A DNA stretch of 64,000 nt, taken from the NCBI RefSeq assembly GCF_052324685.1, contig NC_135219.1, forward strand, positions 22,986,316 through 23,050,315. The letters run 5' to 3'. The DNA is from Brachyhypopomus gauderio. Taxonomy: Eukaryota > Chordata > Actinopteri > Gymnotiformes > Hypopomidae. Shown piece after piece: positions 35,201-46,498 of the stretch. The notes below the pieces were generated by a model that was not told the DNA's origin, searched no databases, and was given only the letters and a program-made list of their open reading frames with translations. Position numbers and translations under genes: made by a program. How positions within the stretch are numbered: the stretch's first letter is position 1; each line of letters opens with the position of its first letter.

Positions 35201-36574
35201 AGTGTGAGCTTGTTTTACAATGTATGTGAAGATTTCACCCAAGCGTATCCTTGAAATTGCATTAAACCAAAGAATCCAAGTGAATGACTTATGAAAAAAT
35301 CAGTCGGTTGAAATGAAAGGGCTTGAAATCAAATCAGCTCCAGGGCTTAACGGCACTGATATGGTGAGTGCCTGATGAATGCATGGGCGGCTTGCTCTAT
35401 ACCTCTCTTCCTCTGCTACAGGTATTTGATGCTTTCAAAGCACGACTGCAAGGTTAACCTCTATGCCTTGGAGGCCTTACAGAAGATAATCACACTGCTC
35501 AGAGACAACCTGGTCCAAGTGGTCTACATCTTAGTCCCAGCTATAGTGGACAATCACCTCAACTCCAAGAATAACGCCATCTACATGGCAACAATAGGTG
35601 CCATTCAAGCTCTCATCAATAACCTTGGTGGGTTATTTTCTCTCTTTACAAAACATCTTGAAGGACACATGCCACTGGGCTTTAGAAAAACAACAACAAT
35701 GATTGTGTTCTGTTTTACCTTTGTATCTTTTGATGAAAGGTTGCTAGGTTGGGGAAAAGGTTCACACAAATCAGTAAAAGAATGTTCTTGCTCTTTGGCT
35801 AGATGTTTGTGGTGCAGATCAAATGGAAATCTCCTTTCATATTAAGGCACAGTCCAATATAAAGAAAAAAATATTTCTGTAAGACTGACAGGAGATCTTG
35901 CATTATCTGACAGCAGATAGTTAAATAATGGAGTTTACAGTGGATGTGCTTAGGCTCTTTTGTTCAATATACAGTGTCTAATCTTTTGTGGTTGTGTATA
36001 CAGAAATATTCTACAAATTCAAATACATTATCAAAAAACAATTCTTTCAGAAAGTAATTCCACTGATATGCTAAGAGATGCCAGAGATAAAAAAAAGATA
36101 AAAGATATTTACCAGAAATACTATAATTCCTATATTAATTAATAATATTTATAATATTGATAATAATCATTCCAGAGAGTTACCATAGTTACCAAATACT
36201 GTCACTTTAGTTGAATTAAATCTTTCTAGGTTAAAAAAATGCTTCTGTAATAACCCAGTGCTGTCCAGGGTTGATTTATTTATCTTTGTTCCTTTTAAAT
36301 ATTCTTTTTATAGAGCTGGTTAGGGAACTCCTACCCCTGCAAGCCACAACTGGTTGAGCAGAAGGTGCTTCCTCTGCTCTGGTACCTCCTGGGGACCTCC
36401 AGCAACACTGGTACGGTCCACGGGAGGGGTAGAAGCGTGAGAGGGGCCACTGTCCACCTATGCCAAGCCCTTCATGCCCACATGGGTCCGGCGCTGCTGG
36501 ACTGCGCTGCTTCCCAACCTTCCAATATCCGCAAGAGCCTAAGAGAGTTTGTGAAGAACCTCCCGATCAACTGA
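20201..36574 (+). CDS. togaram2: TOG-array microtubule-binding protein, togaram2-like (spliced)
   Basis: Coding exons with matching GT-AG phases: 20194-20288 (ATG at 20201), 20742-20876, 23617-23748, 23961-24104, 24802-24998, 26876-27017, 27293-27358, then unit 1 (27670-27787, 27984-28089, 28397-28632, 29480-29605, 29743-29869, 30248-30416), 30502-30684, unit 2 (30947-31064, 31262-31367, 31675-31910, 32402-32560, 32830-32956, 34369-34538), 34620-34659, 34833-35004, 35422-35627, 36314-36574. The N-terminal exons are low-complexity, then MMNSLRLLRKRVAKKRAK, then HEAT-type TOG repeats (RKCTARHLATLVEKIG, SRMAVVSLRELYSSL), and a C-terminal TOG (VFDAFKARL, PAIVDNHLNSKNNAIY, VLPLLWYLLG). TOGARAM proteins bind tubulin and act on ciliary microtubules. 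The absence of N-terminal TOG domains favours togaram2 over togaram1. Oddities: the upstream TOG block occurs twice; one extra base in exon 34369-34538; frame shifts in 35422-35627 and 36314-36574; and an expected exon between those two was not found. An AATAAA lies at 36602. Confidence 0.75.
21092..22137 (+). repeat. Collapsed duplicate of 22350-27135
   Basis: Three stretches match the following DNA in order: 21092-21375 with 22350-23250 (less the hAT), 21385-21930 with 24411-24898, and 21951-22137 with 26950-27135. Two internal losses removed the counterparts of exons 23617 and 23961 and fused exons 5 and 6. Identity is high, so the event is fairly recent. Confidence 0.75.
21853..22017 (+). 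pseudogene. Chimeric extra exon made by local duplication
   Basis: Preceded by catgcag and followed by gtgagc. The first half (GEVGSSRCSKLPVLTSRT) duplicates exon 24802-24998 and the second half (MLPPLTKPAGREPLRAF) duplicates exon 26876-27017. They are joined at CCGCCCACC/ATCACAATG with about 2 kb in between lost. The exon is 165 bp, starts and ends in phase 1, has no stop, and would fit in frame between exons 2 and 3. It could be a silent by-product or a usable cassette exon. Confidence 0.6.
22453..23072. mobile_element. hAT element in togaram2-like intron
   Basis: 620 bp with ends CAGGGGTCTCCAACC and GGTTGGAGACCCCTG-type inverse, and an exact 8-bp duplication GTCTAAGG (22445-22452, 23073-23080). 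Absent from the older duplicate at 21206, which shows the empty site. It contains a G-run at about 22556-22577 and no transposase. Confidence 0.9.
25075..25165 (-). mobile_element. LINE 3' tail fragment, inverted
   Basis: The string TTTATTTATAAAGCACATTTT followed by CCAAAGTGCTGTAT is the reverse of a common fish LINE 3' end. Short and without coding. Confidence 0.45.
25616..26657. mobile_element. DNA transposon, TGAAGAGTTTGG ends
   Basis: 1.04 kb with inverted ends TGAAGAGTTTGGTTCC and its complement, extending imperfectly over about 30 bp. TA flanks both sides (25614-25615, 26658-26659), allowing a TA target duplication, though ATAT is equally compatible. The superfamily is therefore open. 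No transposase seen. It lies in the intron between exons 24802 and 26876. Confidence 0.6.
27575..27655 (+). mobile_element. LINE 3' tail with TTGA repeats
   Basis: GTAAAGCTGCTTTGTGACAAC and GCGCTATATAAATACATTTT followed by GATT repeats: the 3' terminus of an L2-type LINE. Absent from the matching place in unit 2, so it inserted after duplication. Confidence 0.7.
28727..29129. mobile_element. DNA element with internal palindrome (CAGGGTGGCCGCGGG)
   Basis: 403 bp. Ends CAGGGTG...CACCCTG, duplicated TCAAT on both sides (28722-28726, 29130-29134), and unit 2 keeps the empty site. Inside, 28937-29065 folds back with arms of about 60 bp. The rich TCCTTAAAAAGTCTTAAA motif is common in fish genomes. 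The 5-bp duplication is unusual for hAT, so the superfamily is left open. Confidence 0.7.
30789..34617 (+). repeat. Tandem exon-block duplication, unit 2
   Basis: Second copy of the six-exon TOG block. It contains a private 1-kb hAT insertion (33116-34139) and about 120 bp of intron (32620-32750) not seen in unit 1. Its last exon (34369-34538) is one base longer than its partner, giving an early stop in the current frame. Confidence 0.85.
33116..34139 (+). mobile_element. hAT-like element with transposase C-terminal remnant
   Basis: 1,024 bp. Inverted ends TAGGGTGCCCGCCAAA, exact 8-bp duplication ACATATAT (33108-33115, 34140-34147), and unit 1 retains the empty site. A 117-codon frame (33255-33608) and its continuation past a stop (ERAVKLMQDFN) resemble the C-terminal part of a protein family I recall from uncharacterised transposon-derived genes. 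The rest of the coding region is gone, so this is an internally deleted copy. Confidence 0.75.
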
Positions 36575-36607
36575 GAGCTGCAAGCCAGACCTCCAGACCA
36601 AAATAAA

Positions 36608-37070
36608 GCCCAACATGGATTCTACTTGAAGATGGAGATGTTTGTGTATTTCTTACTGTGCCTGCACTTTAAATGAAAGAGAGAGGAAGAAAGTCAAACG
36701 TTTTTAACATTTTGAATTAGCAGAAAGCTAAATCCTTAAACTCAGAATTCCTTTTAAATAAGGAGCACAGATTTTAGCGAATCACATCAGGTTTAACATG
36801 CCTAGGAGCTCTGCTCTTTTTGCACTTTGAAATACTAACACTTATCATGATAACTGTTGTCATGGTGACTATAGATATATATTGTTCTATGATTGTTATT
36901 TTCTGTTGACATATCCTGAGGTAACTGTGCAGAATGTAATTTATCACATGCACAAGGAACAAGGATCTATAGTCTTTTTGTTGTTTGGTATGTGTAATGT
37001 GACTTTTCAATGAGGAGTCTTAAAAAATGAAAAAGCTACGACTCACAAAATTACTTTTGTATTCTATAGC
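36608..37070. other. 3' flank of the togaram2-like gene
   Basis: AT-rich, beginning after the AATAAA at 36602. No exon or repeat end recognised. Confidence 0.4.
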
Positions 37071-37180
37071 CAGGGCTTAATTTGAGCCGGATCCTGCCGG
37101 AACAGGATCCAGGAACTCTCATTTTGAAGGGTGTGTTCCGGGAACTGTCTGCCTCGATCCAGTAACTTTCAAGCCTACTA
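37071..37180. mobile_element. hAT terminal fragment
   Basis: Begins CAGGGCTTAATTTGAGCC, a hAT-style end seen in many fish repeats. The right end and target duplication were not found. Confidence 0.4.
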
Positions 37181-37499
37181 ATTATAAGTTATGAAGAAAT
37201 CTGTATGCACTTCTGCACTTAAACACTTATAAAACACATGTAAATAATTTAAAAGTAATTTATATATACAAATTGGCTTGTTATTTTAACATTTGTGTGC
37301 CTAAGCGTTTTGTGATCCGGTGACATTGTGATTTTGTTTTGCGATCCGGTGACATTGTTGGCCTCTGACCCCTTGTCTCATGCCGCTGTTTGCGTTCTGG
37401 CATCGTTTGATTTTCAAAGTAAGCACTGTGTATAGCTAATAAGTGTAATGGCACAGTATTAACTTAACTCATTCTGTCAATAAAAGCTTGTTACTCCTA

Positions 37500-37622
37500 T
37501 GATTGCAATTATATTTTTGTATGTGATAAAAACAATTGACAAACACATATAAAAACCAGAGGGCAGCAGATCATGTGAAAATATAATATTTGTGTAATTC
37601 TCAACTTTTGGCCATGACTGTA
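37500..37622. mobile_element. Tc1-like terminal fragment
   Basis: Ends TTCTCAACTTTTGGCCATGACTG followed by TA, a typical Tc1/mariner right end. No transposase. Confidence 0.5.
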
Positions 37623-38978
37623 GACCAGGATAATGACACTACAGAATTTCTTCACAGAGCCTCAGCCAGGTGGAGTCAAGTTTCAGGTGGAGTCAAGAGC
37701 ACACCACCTGAAACAAAATTCAAGACAAAATGAGTCCCGCCTGTATATTTACAAAGTACGGTGATAAAGCTATTGAATCAGTTTCTTTAACATCCCCCCC
37801 CCCCCCCCCCCCCCATCAGACTCCACCATGTCAAGAGTAGAGGTGCACTTTTCTCGCCACAGACATTCAGAGCCCAGTGCAAAATCATCACAGGAGGAAA
37901 CCTTCAGACTCCAGATTCAAGACTTAGTCAATCACGTACCTCATCCCCAGGATGCATGGACGATGTCCCCTGAAAGAGAAAACAATTGTCTTAGATTAAC
38001 AGTCATGGCCTTTTATTCTGAATTGGTCTTATGCTTGTTTCCCGTGTTAGACATCTGTGACCACTGAATTCTGTAACCAGAGACCACCATGCATGTGTCG
38101 TCAAGAAATAAGGTAGGGTCAAATCCTGTTAACTGCACATGGGTACTCAATCGTTGATTGTAGTTTATAAGGAAATTAAAGCTCATTTCAAAATGAATTA
38201 TTTATTTAGTGTGTATTTCTTGATTAAGATATGTGCTTGTATATACTTAGATATTTGTTAATGACATATTTGGCATTCTTAGCGAGGAGCAAAGTAAAAT
38301 TTTCATTGTATCTAAGGAAACCTGTTCCCTCTGTGCATGACAAACTCTGAATTTGAAAAGATTAGGTAGGCCTAAATGACGTTTTCACGCATGCAGACAA
38401 TTATGTTTTACGTTGCATGAAAAAAATCTGTTGATTCTAAAGCTTTTGGTTAAACGTCAGCTTATTCATTTCCTATTTTCTACTAACAAATGCCTAGGGT
38501 GGTTCGTACGATTGATAACATTTCTTTTCTGACAAGAAGCAGCACTATCCAACTCCAATATTTATGAGTCTCTTGAACAGAAGTTGATGGTCACCGATAC
38601 CGGTGCATCACCAGTTAAGGATGCCCTCGCCGGAATACCGAAAGGGTTCGCCCTGAAATATTAATAATCCCCTCAGTCTCTGCCATGTCATTAGTAGAGA
38701 CGCACTTTTGTCACAATGTACTTTTGGAGCCCAGTGCAAAACATCACGAGAAACTTTATTGGTATATGCACAGTAAAGAAACGTGTTGCTCTGTACAACG
38801 AAATAGTAATAAAGGATAAAATAAGCATGCAACATTATGATAAGTATTCATAAATGGAAATGTAAACGAAACAGAAATATAAACTGCTAAGAAGTTTATG
38901 TACATACAGTCATTGTGCAGTAGCGAGCTACATTGCTTGTTGTCAGACTGGTATGAAAACCCAATAGACTCAGCACAC
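37623..38978. other. Repeat debris downstream of piggyBac
   Basis: A C-run at 37794-37814. 37824-37895 and 38680-38755 are diverged direct repeats (shared words GTAGAG-GCACTTTT and GAGCCCAGTGCAAAA). They may be remnants of duplicated piggyBac 3' flank. No gene seen. Confidence 0.4.
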
Positions 38979-41900
38979 TTACAAATTGTCTAAACACACT
39001 TGGCACTGCCACATAATCTCCTTTCTGCATTTGCCACATGTGAACCTTTTACAAAAACCACAACGCTTAGTGGCACGGTTACTCTTGCAGCCACACTTAA
39101 CCTGGCACAATGCCCTTTTCCCTGTGTCAGGTGTGGGTTGTTGCTGCTGAAACTCTACCTTGGACACCTCCTTGGCTTCCATATGAGACTGTGCAAGTTC
39201 TGTTGCAAGCTTCACCAAGAACTCGGACCGTCTCTCTTTTACCCCAGTGCATGCTTGAAAAAGCACATGTGCATTCAGGCATGAAATGTCAATCATGTTA
39301 TAAAACACAGCGACTGGCCAACGCCGTGTTCCTGAACGTACACTGTACTTTCGCACCATTTGGTCCATGACATCCACACCACATTTTAGGCTGTTGTAGT
39401 CTGTGATTGTGTTTGGCTTTTTTTTTCGGGTGTCTCCAATCTCCACCGTACTGTGCATGCTACTGAGGATGCAGACAGTCTTTTTCCGTCTGGGCGCGTA
39501 AACGGTCAGCGTGGCACCAGAGGTTGAAAACACCTGTGTACTAAATTCCTCACGGCCCAAATTCTTTTTGACAGAGTCTGGAAGCTCACGACGAATCTTG
39601 TTTACTGTGCCAAGGAGGGTGGTCTTCCGGCCCAGCAACTGCCTTGCTAGTGACAGTGAGGTGAAAAAATTGTCTGTGGTAACAGTTCTTCCTTGGTCCA
39701 TAAATGGTTCCATAAGCTTCATCACCACATTTTCCGATAGTCTTTCCCCCACGGGACGACTGGAGTCTTTGCCAAGATATGGAATGATGTTGCATACATA
39801 CTTGGATTTCAGGTCACATGCCACCCAGAACTTTATCCCAAACTTGTCGGGTTTTGTTGCAATGTACTGAAGAAAAGAGCAACGGGTCTTAGTTGGAAAA
39901 AGTTGCTCATCTATGGTGATATGCCTTCCTGGGTTGTAACAAGTGATGCAATTGGCAGCGAAAGACCCCCAAACATTAGAGATTGCAGCAAACCGGTCAG
40001 TTGCAGCTCGTTCACTGCGTGTGTACTTGTCGTCAAAGTGAAGGTGCTGCATGATGTTCTGGAAGCGGTTTCGCGACATAATCTTGGTGATTAAGGGCAC
40101 TCCCAGTGTTGTAGACCATGAGTCATGCACCGCTGGAAGGCGCACAACACCTCGCAGGATGAGGATTGCAATGAACGCCTTTAGCTCAGCGAGGGACATG
40201 AACCAGTTTTCTTGCTGTGTCTGGCGTGCATGCTGGACAGTCCACCCCTGTATGATCCGAAGCATTTCAATAGAAATGAAACAGAGGAAACTCTCTAAGC
40301 GACTCGATACTTTCCGTAGGGCAAAAGCAGTTGGCTCTCCATTCGTGGTATTGCATTTACTTGGGCTTGGATGCACTCAGTCATGTCTTCCGATCTGTTC
40401 TTCATGCCACACTGTGCCGCCTTTTGCAGTCTCTGTCAGCCGCCCGTGTGTCTCCACGCGACCCCTCTTTACTGGTGATGAAGTCTCCTCATCTACAGGA
40501 CCATATGTTTGAGATTTGATTAGTGAAAGGTTGAAATAATGTGAAATTGACAAACATAATATTTGAAACGTAGCCGGCGATTGGCGGGTTCACACACAAA
40601 TAGGTATTTTGGCCTTAATGGGGGGGGGGGGGGGTGTGCATAAATAAATTAATGTGCACAAAAAGATTCAATTGAGGCACTAAAGGCCCAAAACGATCAA
40701 AATGTGTATTGGGAAATTGAGTCAGATCAAAGAACTAAATCACATGCTGAGATCAGCAGTGTGTGTGTGTGTGTGTGTGGGGTCTTATGTATGTACTATT
40801 CAGTCAGTTCCAGTATTTGGCCAGTAAATGGAGCCCATGTAATACCATACTGATATTACAGTAATGAAATAAGACATTTTAGTGAAATAAAAGGTTCATT
40901 TCTGGTCAAGCAGTGCACCTTTTGTTATGAGATCTAATTGCAAAGTTATTTATCTCATTGATCTGACTCATACAAGACCCTTTATTTGTCTGTATTCTGC
41001 ATAACCGGATTGCAGCATGAGTTTTTATGATTTCTTAGGTTTTTGGACAATGCAGCGACAGGCCAATTTGAACCAAACTTGGCATACCTGAAGGACCTGT
41101 CTATAAAAGGCTTTGAAATTGGGAGTTGATCAACATGTTTATATGAATTATAGCAATATAGGTCATATATGGCCTCAATGATATAATGGGAAAATGGACC
41201 CACCTGAAAATAAAAAAAATCCAACAATTTTTAAAAATAGTTTACCTACAGTGTCTACAGATTATGCCCATGCCACTCTTGCCATCATTGGATCAAATTC
41301 CTAGGACTAGTTCGAAAAGTGCTATTTTCAAACAATTGATGAATGTGACAAAACTACGCCTTTTTTAATAGGACTTGTAATTGCAAAGTTGTCAGGTGGA
41401 CTGCAAGGAATCAAAAGAATCAAGTTTCATTTTCCTAAGCAAAGATTTGGAAAAGTTATGCATGATTCACAAATAGTGCCACCTAGTGGCCAAATGTTTC
41501 AAAACTGCACAGTGTGACAGTCCTGAGATGTGTGTGAACCCTAAATTGCAAAAATAGGTTTCCCCACACTACGTGTGTGAACCCCAATTATAATTCCAAA
41601 ACATCTCAAGTATGCCACCTTGGAAGTAATGTAGGATTGTTTTCACACAGCAATACGTGGCATATATATATATATTTAAATAGTTTATCTTTTGAAAAAA
41701 TGTCAATAGGTAAAGATATTTCTACATAAATTTATACAATAAACCCTCAACTACTTGAAATAGAATAATATTCGAGTAATTTTAACTTATCCAGATGGTA
41801 CTTTTTGCAGTGTCTCTTCCAAAAACACAACACCCATAACTGACAAACAAAAATAGGAAATCTTACCAGAAGAGATTTCAGAGTCACTACTCGGATCAAG

Positions 41901-41987
41901 AGTTATTTCTCCTCCATCAGAGTCACAAGGGTCGACATGGTTGAGGACCACGTCCAAAGCCTGCTGTGTTCTGCAAACCTTTGCCAT
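38979..41987 (-). CDS. piggyBac-type transposase, two exons, one stop
   Basis: Exon 1 is 41987-41867 (MAKVCRTQQALDVVLN, then an Asp/Ser-rich acidic tail). Exon 2 is 40492-38979, joined in phase (SSG|D-EETSS). The DDE_Tnp_1_7 domain has its acidic residues in HITIDEQL, VTTDNFFTS and CGVDVMDQM. The C-terminus is a cysteine-rich zinc-binding end (CGFCKRFTCGKC, WQCQVCLDNL). piggyBac enzymes cut and paste at TTAA. A single in-frame TGA at 40379-40377 splits exon 2; otherwise the frame is open for over 500 codons, so loss of function is recent or the base is miscalled. The 1.4-kb intron has a G-run at 40621. TTAA-flanked ends were not located. Confidence 0.8.
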
Positions 41988-42229
41988 CTTTGCTTCTAAG
42001 TCGAGAGTAAGTGAAATATAGCAACATGGATTTTTATCCACATGTAGGTGGATACATACATAATAGTCATAATAGTTCACACTACCACCCATCACACCCA
42101 TACCTGTTCACTGTTACCTGGTACCGGCATATTTCGATCTAATGGCTGCAACAACATTAAAAAAATATATAGAACCCATCTCAGTTACCTCCATTCTGTA
42201 CATTTATAATATTGTAATATAGTACTAGA

Positions 42230-42800
42230 GTGAGAAACCTTTATTCTATTTTATTTCACCATTTCTTCTCCATCGGAGTCAATGGATCAACACAGTTCAT
42301 ACAATCACCCATCCCCCCCCCCGTTTAGCATTACCTAGTAGTGGCTGCATGTACATAAAGGATGGCTTTTATTAGACCTTTATTCTATTTTATTTCACTT
42401 AGCATGTAGCCAGATAGGCCATTTACTTTGGTGCAGTTTATTAAAGTCTATGCACTTTATTAACAAGTTTCCTATGTCTGCAGTCATCTCTCTCCATTAT
42501 TAAACTGACAACGACATTATTTGAACTATAATTCTAAAACATCTCAAGTCTGCCTCCTTTGTACTAATTTTGGATTGTTCTCACTGCAAAAGGAGACATG
42601 CTGATTGGTCAAAAATAGCTAAAGTTCTGATTTTTTCTTAAAGGGTTTTTTTCTTCTCCATCTGAGTCAATGTATCAACATAGTTCACACAATCACCCAT
42701 CCCCCCGTTTAGCATTACCAAGTAGTGGCTGCATGTACATAACAAAGGATGGCCTAAACATTTGGCCTGCGGGCCAGAGTTTGGACACCTCTGCATTAGG
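42230..42800 (-). repeat. Duplicated piggyBac exon-1-like segments
   Basis: 42265-42375 and 42650-42760 are about 85-90% alike (tctccatc-gagtcaat, cacccatccccc, gtttagcattacc). Both resemble the acidic part of piggyBac exon 1 at 41905-41940. The flank at 41590-41660 also recurs at 42525-42590. The upstream part of the transposon seems to have been copied in tandem more than once. Confidence 0.45.
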
Positions 42801-42835
42801 CCATCATGTCCATTAGTGCAGTTTTCATTAGCCTG

Positions 42836-42945
42836 CAGCAAATTCTGAAAATACTAATGAATATGGCCTGCAGCAAATTCTGAAAATACTATTGAATATG
42901 GCCTGCAGCAAATTCTGAAAATACTATTGAATATGGCCTGCATAA
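42836..42945 (+). repeat. 35-bp minisatellite, about three units
   Basis: The unit begins GCCTGCAGCAAATTCTG and ends GAATATG, repeated with one A/T difference. 35-bp period, with a partial fourth unit. Confidence 0.85.
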
Positions 42946-44165
42946 GGAGCATGAGCTCAACTCTGCCTGGCCTAATGGGATGCAAATGACCCCAGCACTG
43001 CCATTTGGCACTCTCTGCTAGAAGGAGTCGTATGAAAATGCTGGTAGTTGCAGTGTTAAAAGATTACAGTACCTTTAACAGTCACTACTACGACAAATTA
43101 ACAGAATTGTTGTGCATTTGTCAACGTACCAGAGGTGTCACACGTCGAAAAGGCTCTGACAATACGGCTTTTAGCAACGGCAAACATCAACTACGGAATA
43201 GAATAGAAAAACCGGTAACGTCTAAACAAATGCTTACCAATTGCTGCAGCGCTTCAACAGCTACTTGCAAGGAGCCCCTTTCCTGCTCAGAAGAAAGATT
43301 GAAATGTGGCCAAGACAGGCCAAGATGGTGGTTTTATATTGTGAGTTCTCGAGGACCCTTAGGTATCCTGATGAGGCGCCTATTCAAAACATCAACGAGT
43401 GTATCAAAATAAGAGTTCACTGTCACGTCAAACGTTTGTTTGTTTTTGTTTCTGTTGCATGTTTTATGTGTTGTAGTGTGATCACTGTTTTCAGAGTGTT
43501 TGTCTGTATATCTTACCTTGTAGGGACTTCTGCAAGTAAGGGCCAGAATAAATGGCATGTAGACATTTGTAATTAAACATTACATGCATCATACAAGTGA
43601 TTCAAATAAAATAAGTATATATTATATACATATAATATATACATATACAAATGATATATACTATATAATATATATTATATACATATATACAAGGCAAGGC
43701 AAAGTTTTTGCAGATGTTGGATGGGAGGACTTGGCAGTTTGGAAGGGTAAGTCCAGTGTGGATTAATACATATTTAGGTGTTCTTTAGGACTTTTAATTT
43801 TAACTTATTAAATTGTAACCTTGCTAATTGGGAAGATACATGGAGACATGTTCCAGAGAAGCTCCATGGAGTACTCATTGTGCAAGTTTCAGTGTGACAA
43901 AACTTCACATGCTTCACTCTGCTTGTACCCCGAACATGACTGCCGTTTGTGCAGATGGCAACAGAAAACTCTATAGGTTTTGACAGTCAGCAGGGTAAAA
44001 CTGCTTTATGCATAATAAATGTATGTAAAATGTATGCAACTGTAGGTATCGAGGGCGGACTGGCATACATTACTACCGGGGATTTCCCCGGTGGGCCAAG
44101 GGGAAGTATTGTTTCCATTCTAATGGGAGGTAAAAGTTAATATGTTTTACAAAACCCCTTAACCT
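42946..44165. other. Spacer with AT microsatellite and short repeat end
   Basis: 43005-43410 stays open for 135 codons, but the product looks like no known family. 43615-43690 is (TA)n-rich. 44050-44110 holds GGGCGGACTGGC and CCGGGGATTTCCCCGG, a word pair from a common fish DNA repeat. Confidence 0.35.
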
Positions 44166-45037
44166 GGGGGGTATTCCACGAAGCGAGCTAACTCAGTAAG
44201 CCGGGCTTTTTAAGACAAGCCTGGCTCATTTTGCTCAAATTCGGTTCCACGAAAGAGGCTAGACTTGAGCCTCGCTCAGTTACTACAGCAACATATACGT
44301 TTGAACTAACCTGCTCCGTACCAGGCTAGAGTTGAAGCTTAGCTTAGCGGGACCGCTTCTATTGGCTCAGCAGCGTGATGTCAGTCTCGCCATCCGGGAA
44401 ACAAAATTGAGGAACAAGGTTCCGCTGCAATTCTATCCATTAAATTGCTGTGGATGTAGCATATCATATCATATATTTTTATACATTTAATGGAGTACTG
44501 TAATTATTAGTTTGGAATGATTGCAGGTCATTATTATCAAAATGTAATAATTATATTTCCAAATGCAATTTATATTTCGATCTTCAGAGTACATATTCAT
44601 TGTTAATCAGCGAGGTTTTTGCACATTTTAATGTATTGGTTTAATCTTAACAAATTCAGGTCAGTGTAAAATGGAATACAGTGTCTAATCGCAGTTATGG
44701 TCAACAAACATACATTAGCATAAACACTATATCACAAAAATACAATTCTTTGTACCTGAGTATTAATAATAACTGAGTAATTTAGGTGAAGATACTTTTA
44801 GGTATATATTTATCCCCACACTTCCTCTTTTGTGTTCAAATTACAAGCAAATCATATCACTCCGCAATTCACATATGTTCAGTATAAATAATGTAAATGT
44901 GTGGTTAACTTAATGGTGCAAAAAGGAAATTGATACAGACAACTACCTTACCAAGATTTTCATACAGGTGATACAAATAATCCAAAATGTATGCTATAAA
45001 AGAACAGCTAACAGTGAAGGCTGAAGGCTGATTGACC

Positions 45038-46298
45038 ATGGCATGCCCATTTGTAGAAAATCCAGTAGATGAAGGAGCGTGTATAGTGCACAGAGCATTC
45101 ATGCTACCAGCTCCAAGGTCATTCCAGGACAGGACAGATCCACTGGGCTTTCCGGATGACTACTTATTTGAGCACTACAGGTTCAGAAGACACAGTATTA
45201 TATATCTTTGTAAATTACTGGGGCCATATATTGAGAAGAACACTAGACGTAGTAGAGCTCTTACCAAACCCCAAACAGTCTGTATCGCTTTGCACTTCTT
45301 TGCCAGCGGCGCATTTCTGTACAGCGTTGGGTATGCAGAACATCTTAGTAAGGCGACGGTCTGCTGCGAAATTCGATAGGTTTGTCTTGCGCTTAAGCGT
45401 TTCCTTAATATATTCATTAAATTCCCTGGTCACAGAGGCATCCTTCCCATAAAAGAAGCTTTTTCAGAACAGCAGTAACTTGGAGTTAAATTTATATGAC
45501 TTTAAAAGAGACTCTTATCCAGAGCACTTACCGAAGTGCTCTGTATTCATCTTGATCAACTATTTCATGCTAAAATTCATTCAATTCAAAACAAATTGAA
45601 TTCTCCAGGATTTCCAAATGTCATTGGTGCTATAGACTGCACTCACATCAGGATAAAGGCTCCATCTGGACCCATGGAGGCAGACTATGTGAACTGAAAA
45701 TCATTTCACAGCATCAATGTACAGGTACATGCAAGTTTTGCCCACCCAACAGAAATTGTAAAGCATGTCGCTCCATGGGTTTGAACAACTTTCACCCTTT
45801 GTCACTTTTGCCATTGTTCTAGATGGTTTGCACCAGCCAATTTCTATTCTCCAACATTGAAGCAAAATGGCCCGGCTCGGTGCACAATATTTCGTGCCTC
45901 CTCACTGGCACAGAGGTTTGCCGAAGGTAAGAATACTCCAACCACACAAAATAGTGCAGATTTGGCCTCAGTGTTTAACTCTACTCCTTATAATTGTAGG
46001 TGCTTTTCCTGGCTTACTGCTTGGGGATAGGGGTTACCCCTGCCAACCTTTTCTCCTTACCCCATATGCAGACTCTACAACAGATGCCGAGAGGAGGTTC
46101 AATCGTGCACATTCAAAGACAAGGGCATGCATTGAGATGGCATTTGGACAGTTAAAGAGCAGATTTAACTGCTTGCGCCATCTCAGAGTGACCCCTGAGA
46201 GAGCCTGTGACATTAAAGCAGCCTGTGCAGTTTTGCACAAGGTGGCAATACTGCAAAAAGGAGTAATGCCAAGAGTGCAGTTGGACTCTCCTGTCTGA
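45038..46298 (+). pseudogene. Harbinger transposase remnant (HARBI1-like)
   Basis: The N-terminal part 45038-45378 reads PFVENPVDEGACIV, FRRHSIIYLCKLLGPYI, VCIALHFFASGAFLYSVG. After a frame break, 45605-45720 carries the first catalytic Asp (VIGAIDCTHIRI). After a gap, 45838-46298 has GDRGYPCQPFLLTPY (second Asp) and RACIEMAFGQLKSRF (Glu). At least one stop after DYVN and several frame changes make it dead. The DDE catalytic set is still recognisable. The relation to HARBI1, the domesticated vertebrate gene, is by family only. Confidence 0.8.
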
Positions 46299-46488
46299 CC
46301 CCTGGATACCTCCCGGACTCTGCCCTCGCCTCTCGACCCTGGACCGCACTGACCACCGCTCCCACGCTACTGCTCTGCACCTGCCATACGTCACTGTGCT
46401 CATCGTGTGGCTAGTTACACAGAGTTATCCTAATAAAGATCGTGTTATTCCGCATCAGGATCCCTCTCAGCGTGTTCTATACGTTACA
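46299..46488 (+). mobile_element. LTR 3' fragment
   Basis: Ends GTGTTCTATACGTTACA with an AATAAA at about 46432, resembling the R-U5 part of a fish Gypsy-type LTR. The upstream end is missing. Confidence 0.5.
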
Positions 46489-46498
46489 AAGACAGAAG

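Noticed and set aside
39511-40512. Plus-strand ORFs over the piggyBac region
   Set aside because: Antisense shadows of the transposase, with no domain of their own.
42836-42945. Possible CRISPR-like array (regular 35-bp repeats)
   Set aside because: There are no spacers; the units are contiguous, so it is a minisatellite in a eukaryotic genome.
43005-43412. 135-codon plus-strand ORF as a possible gene
   Set aside because: No family resemblance, no convincing splice sites, and low-complexity repeats on both sides.
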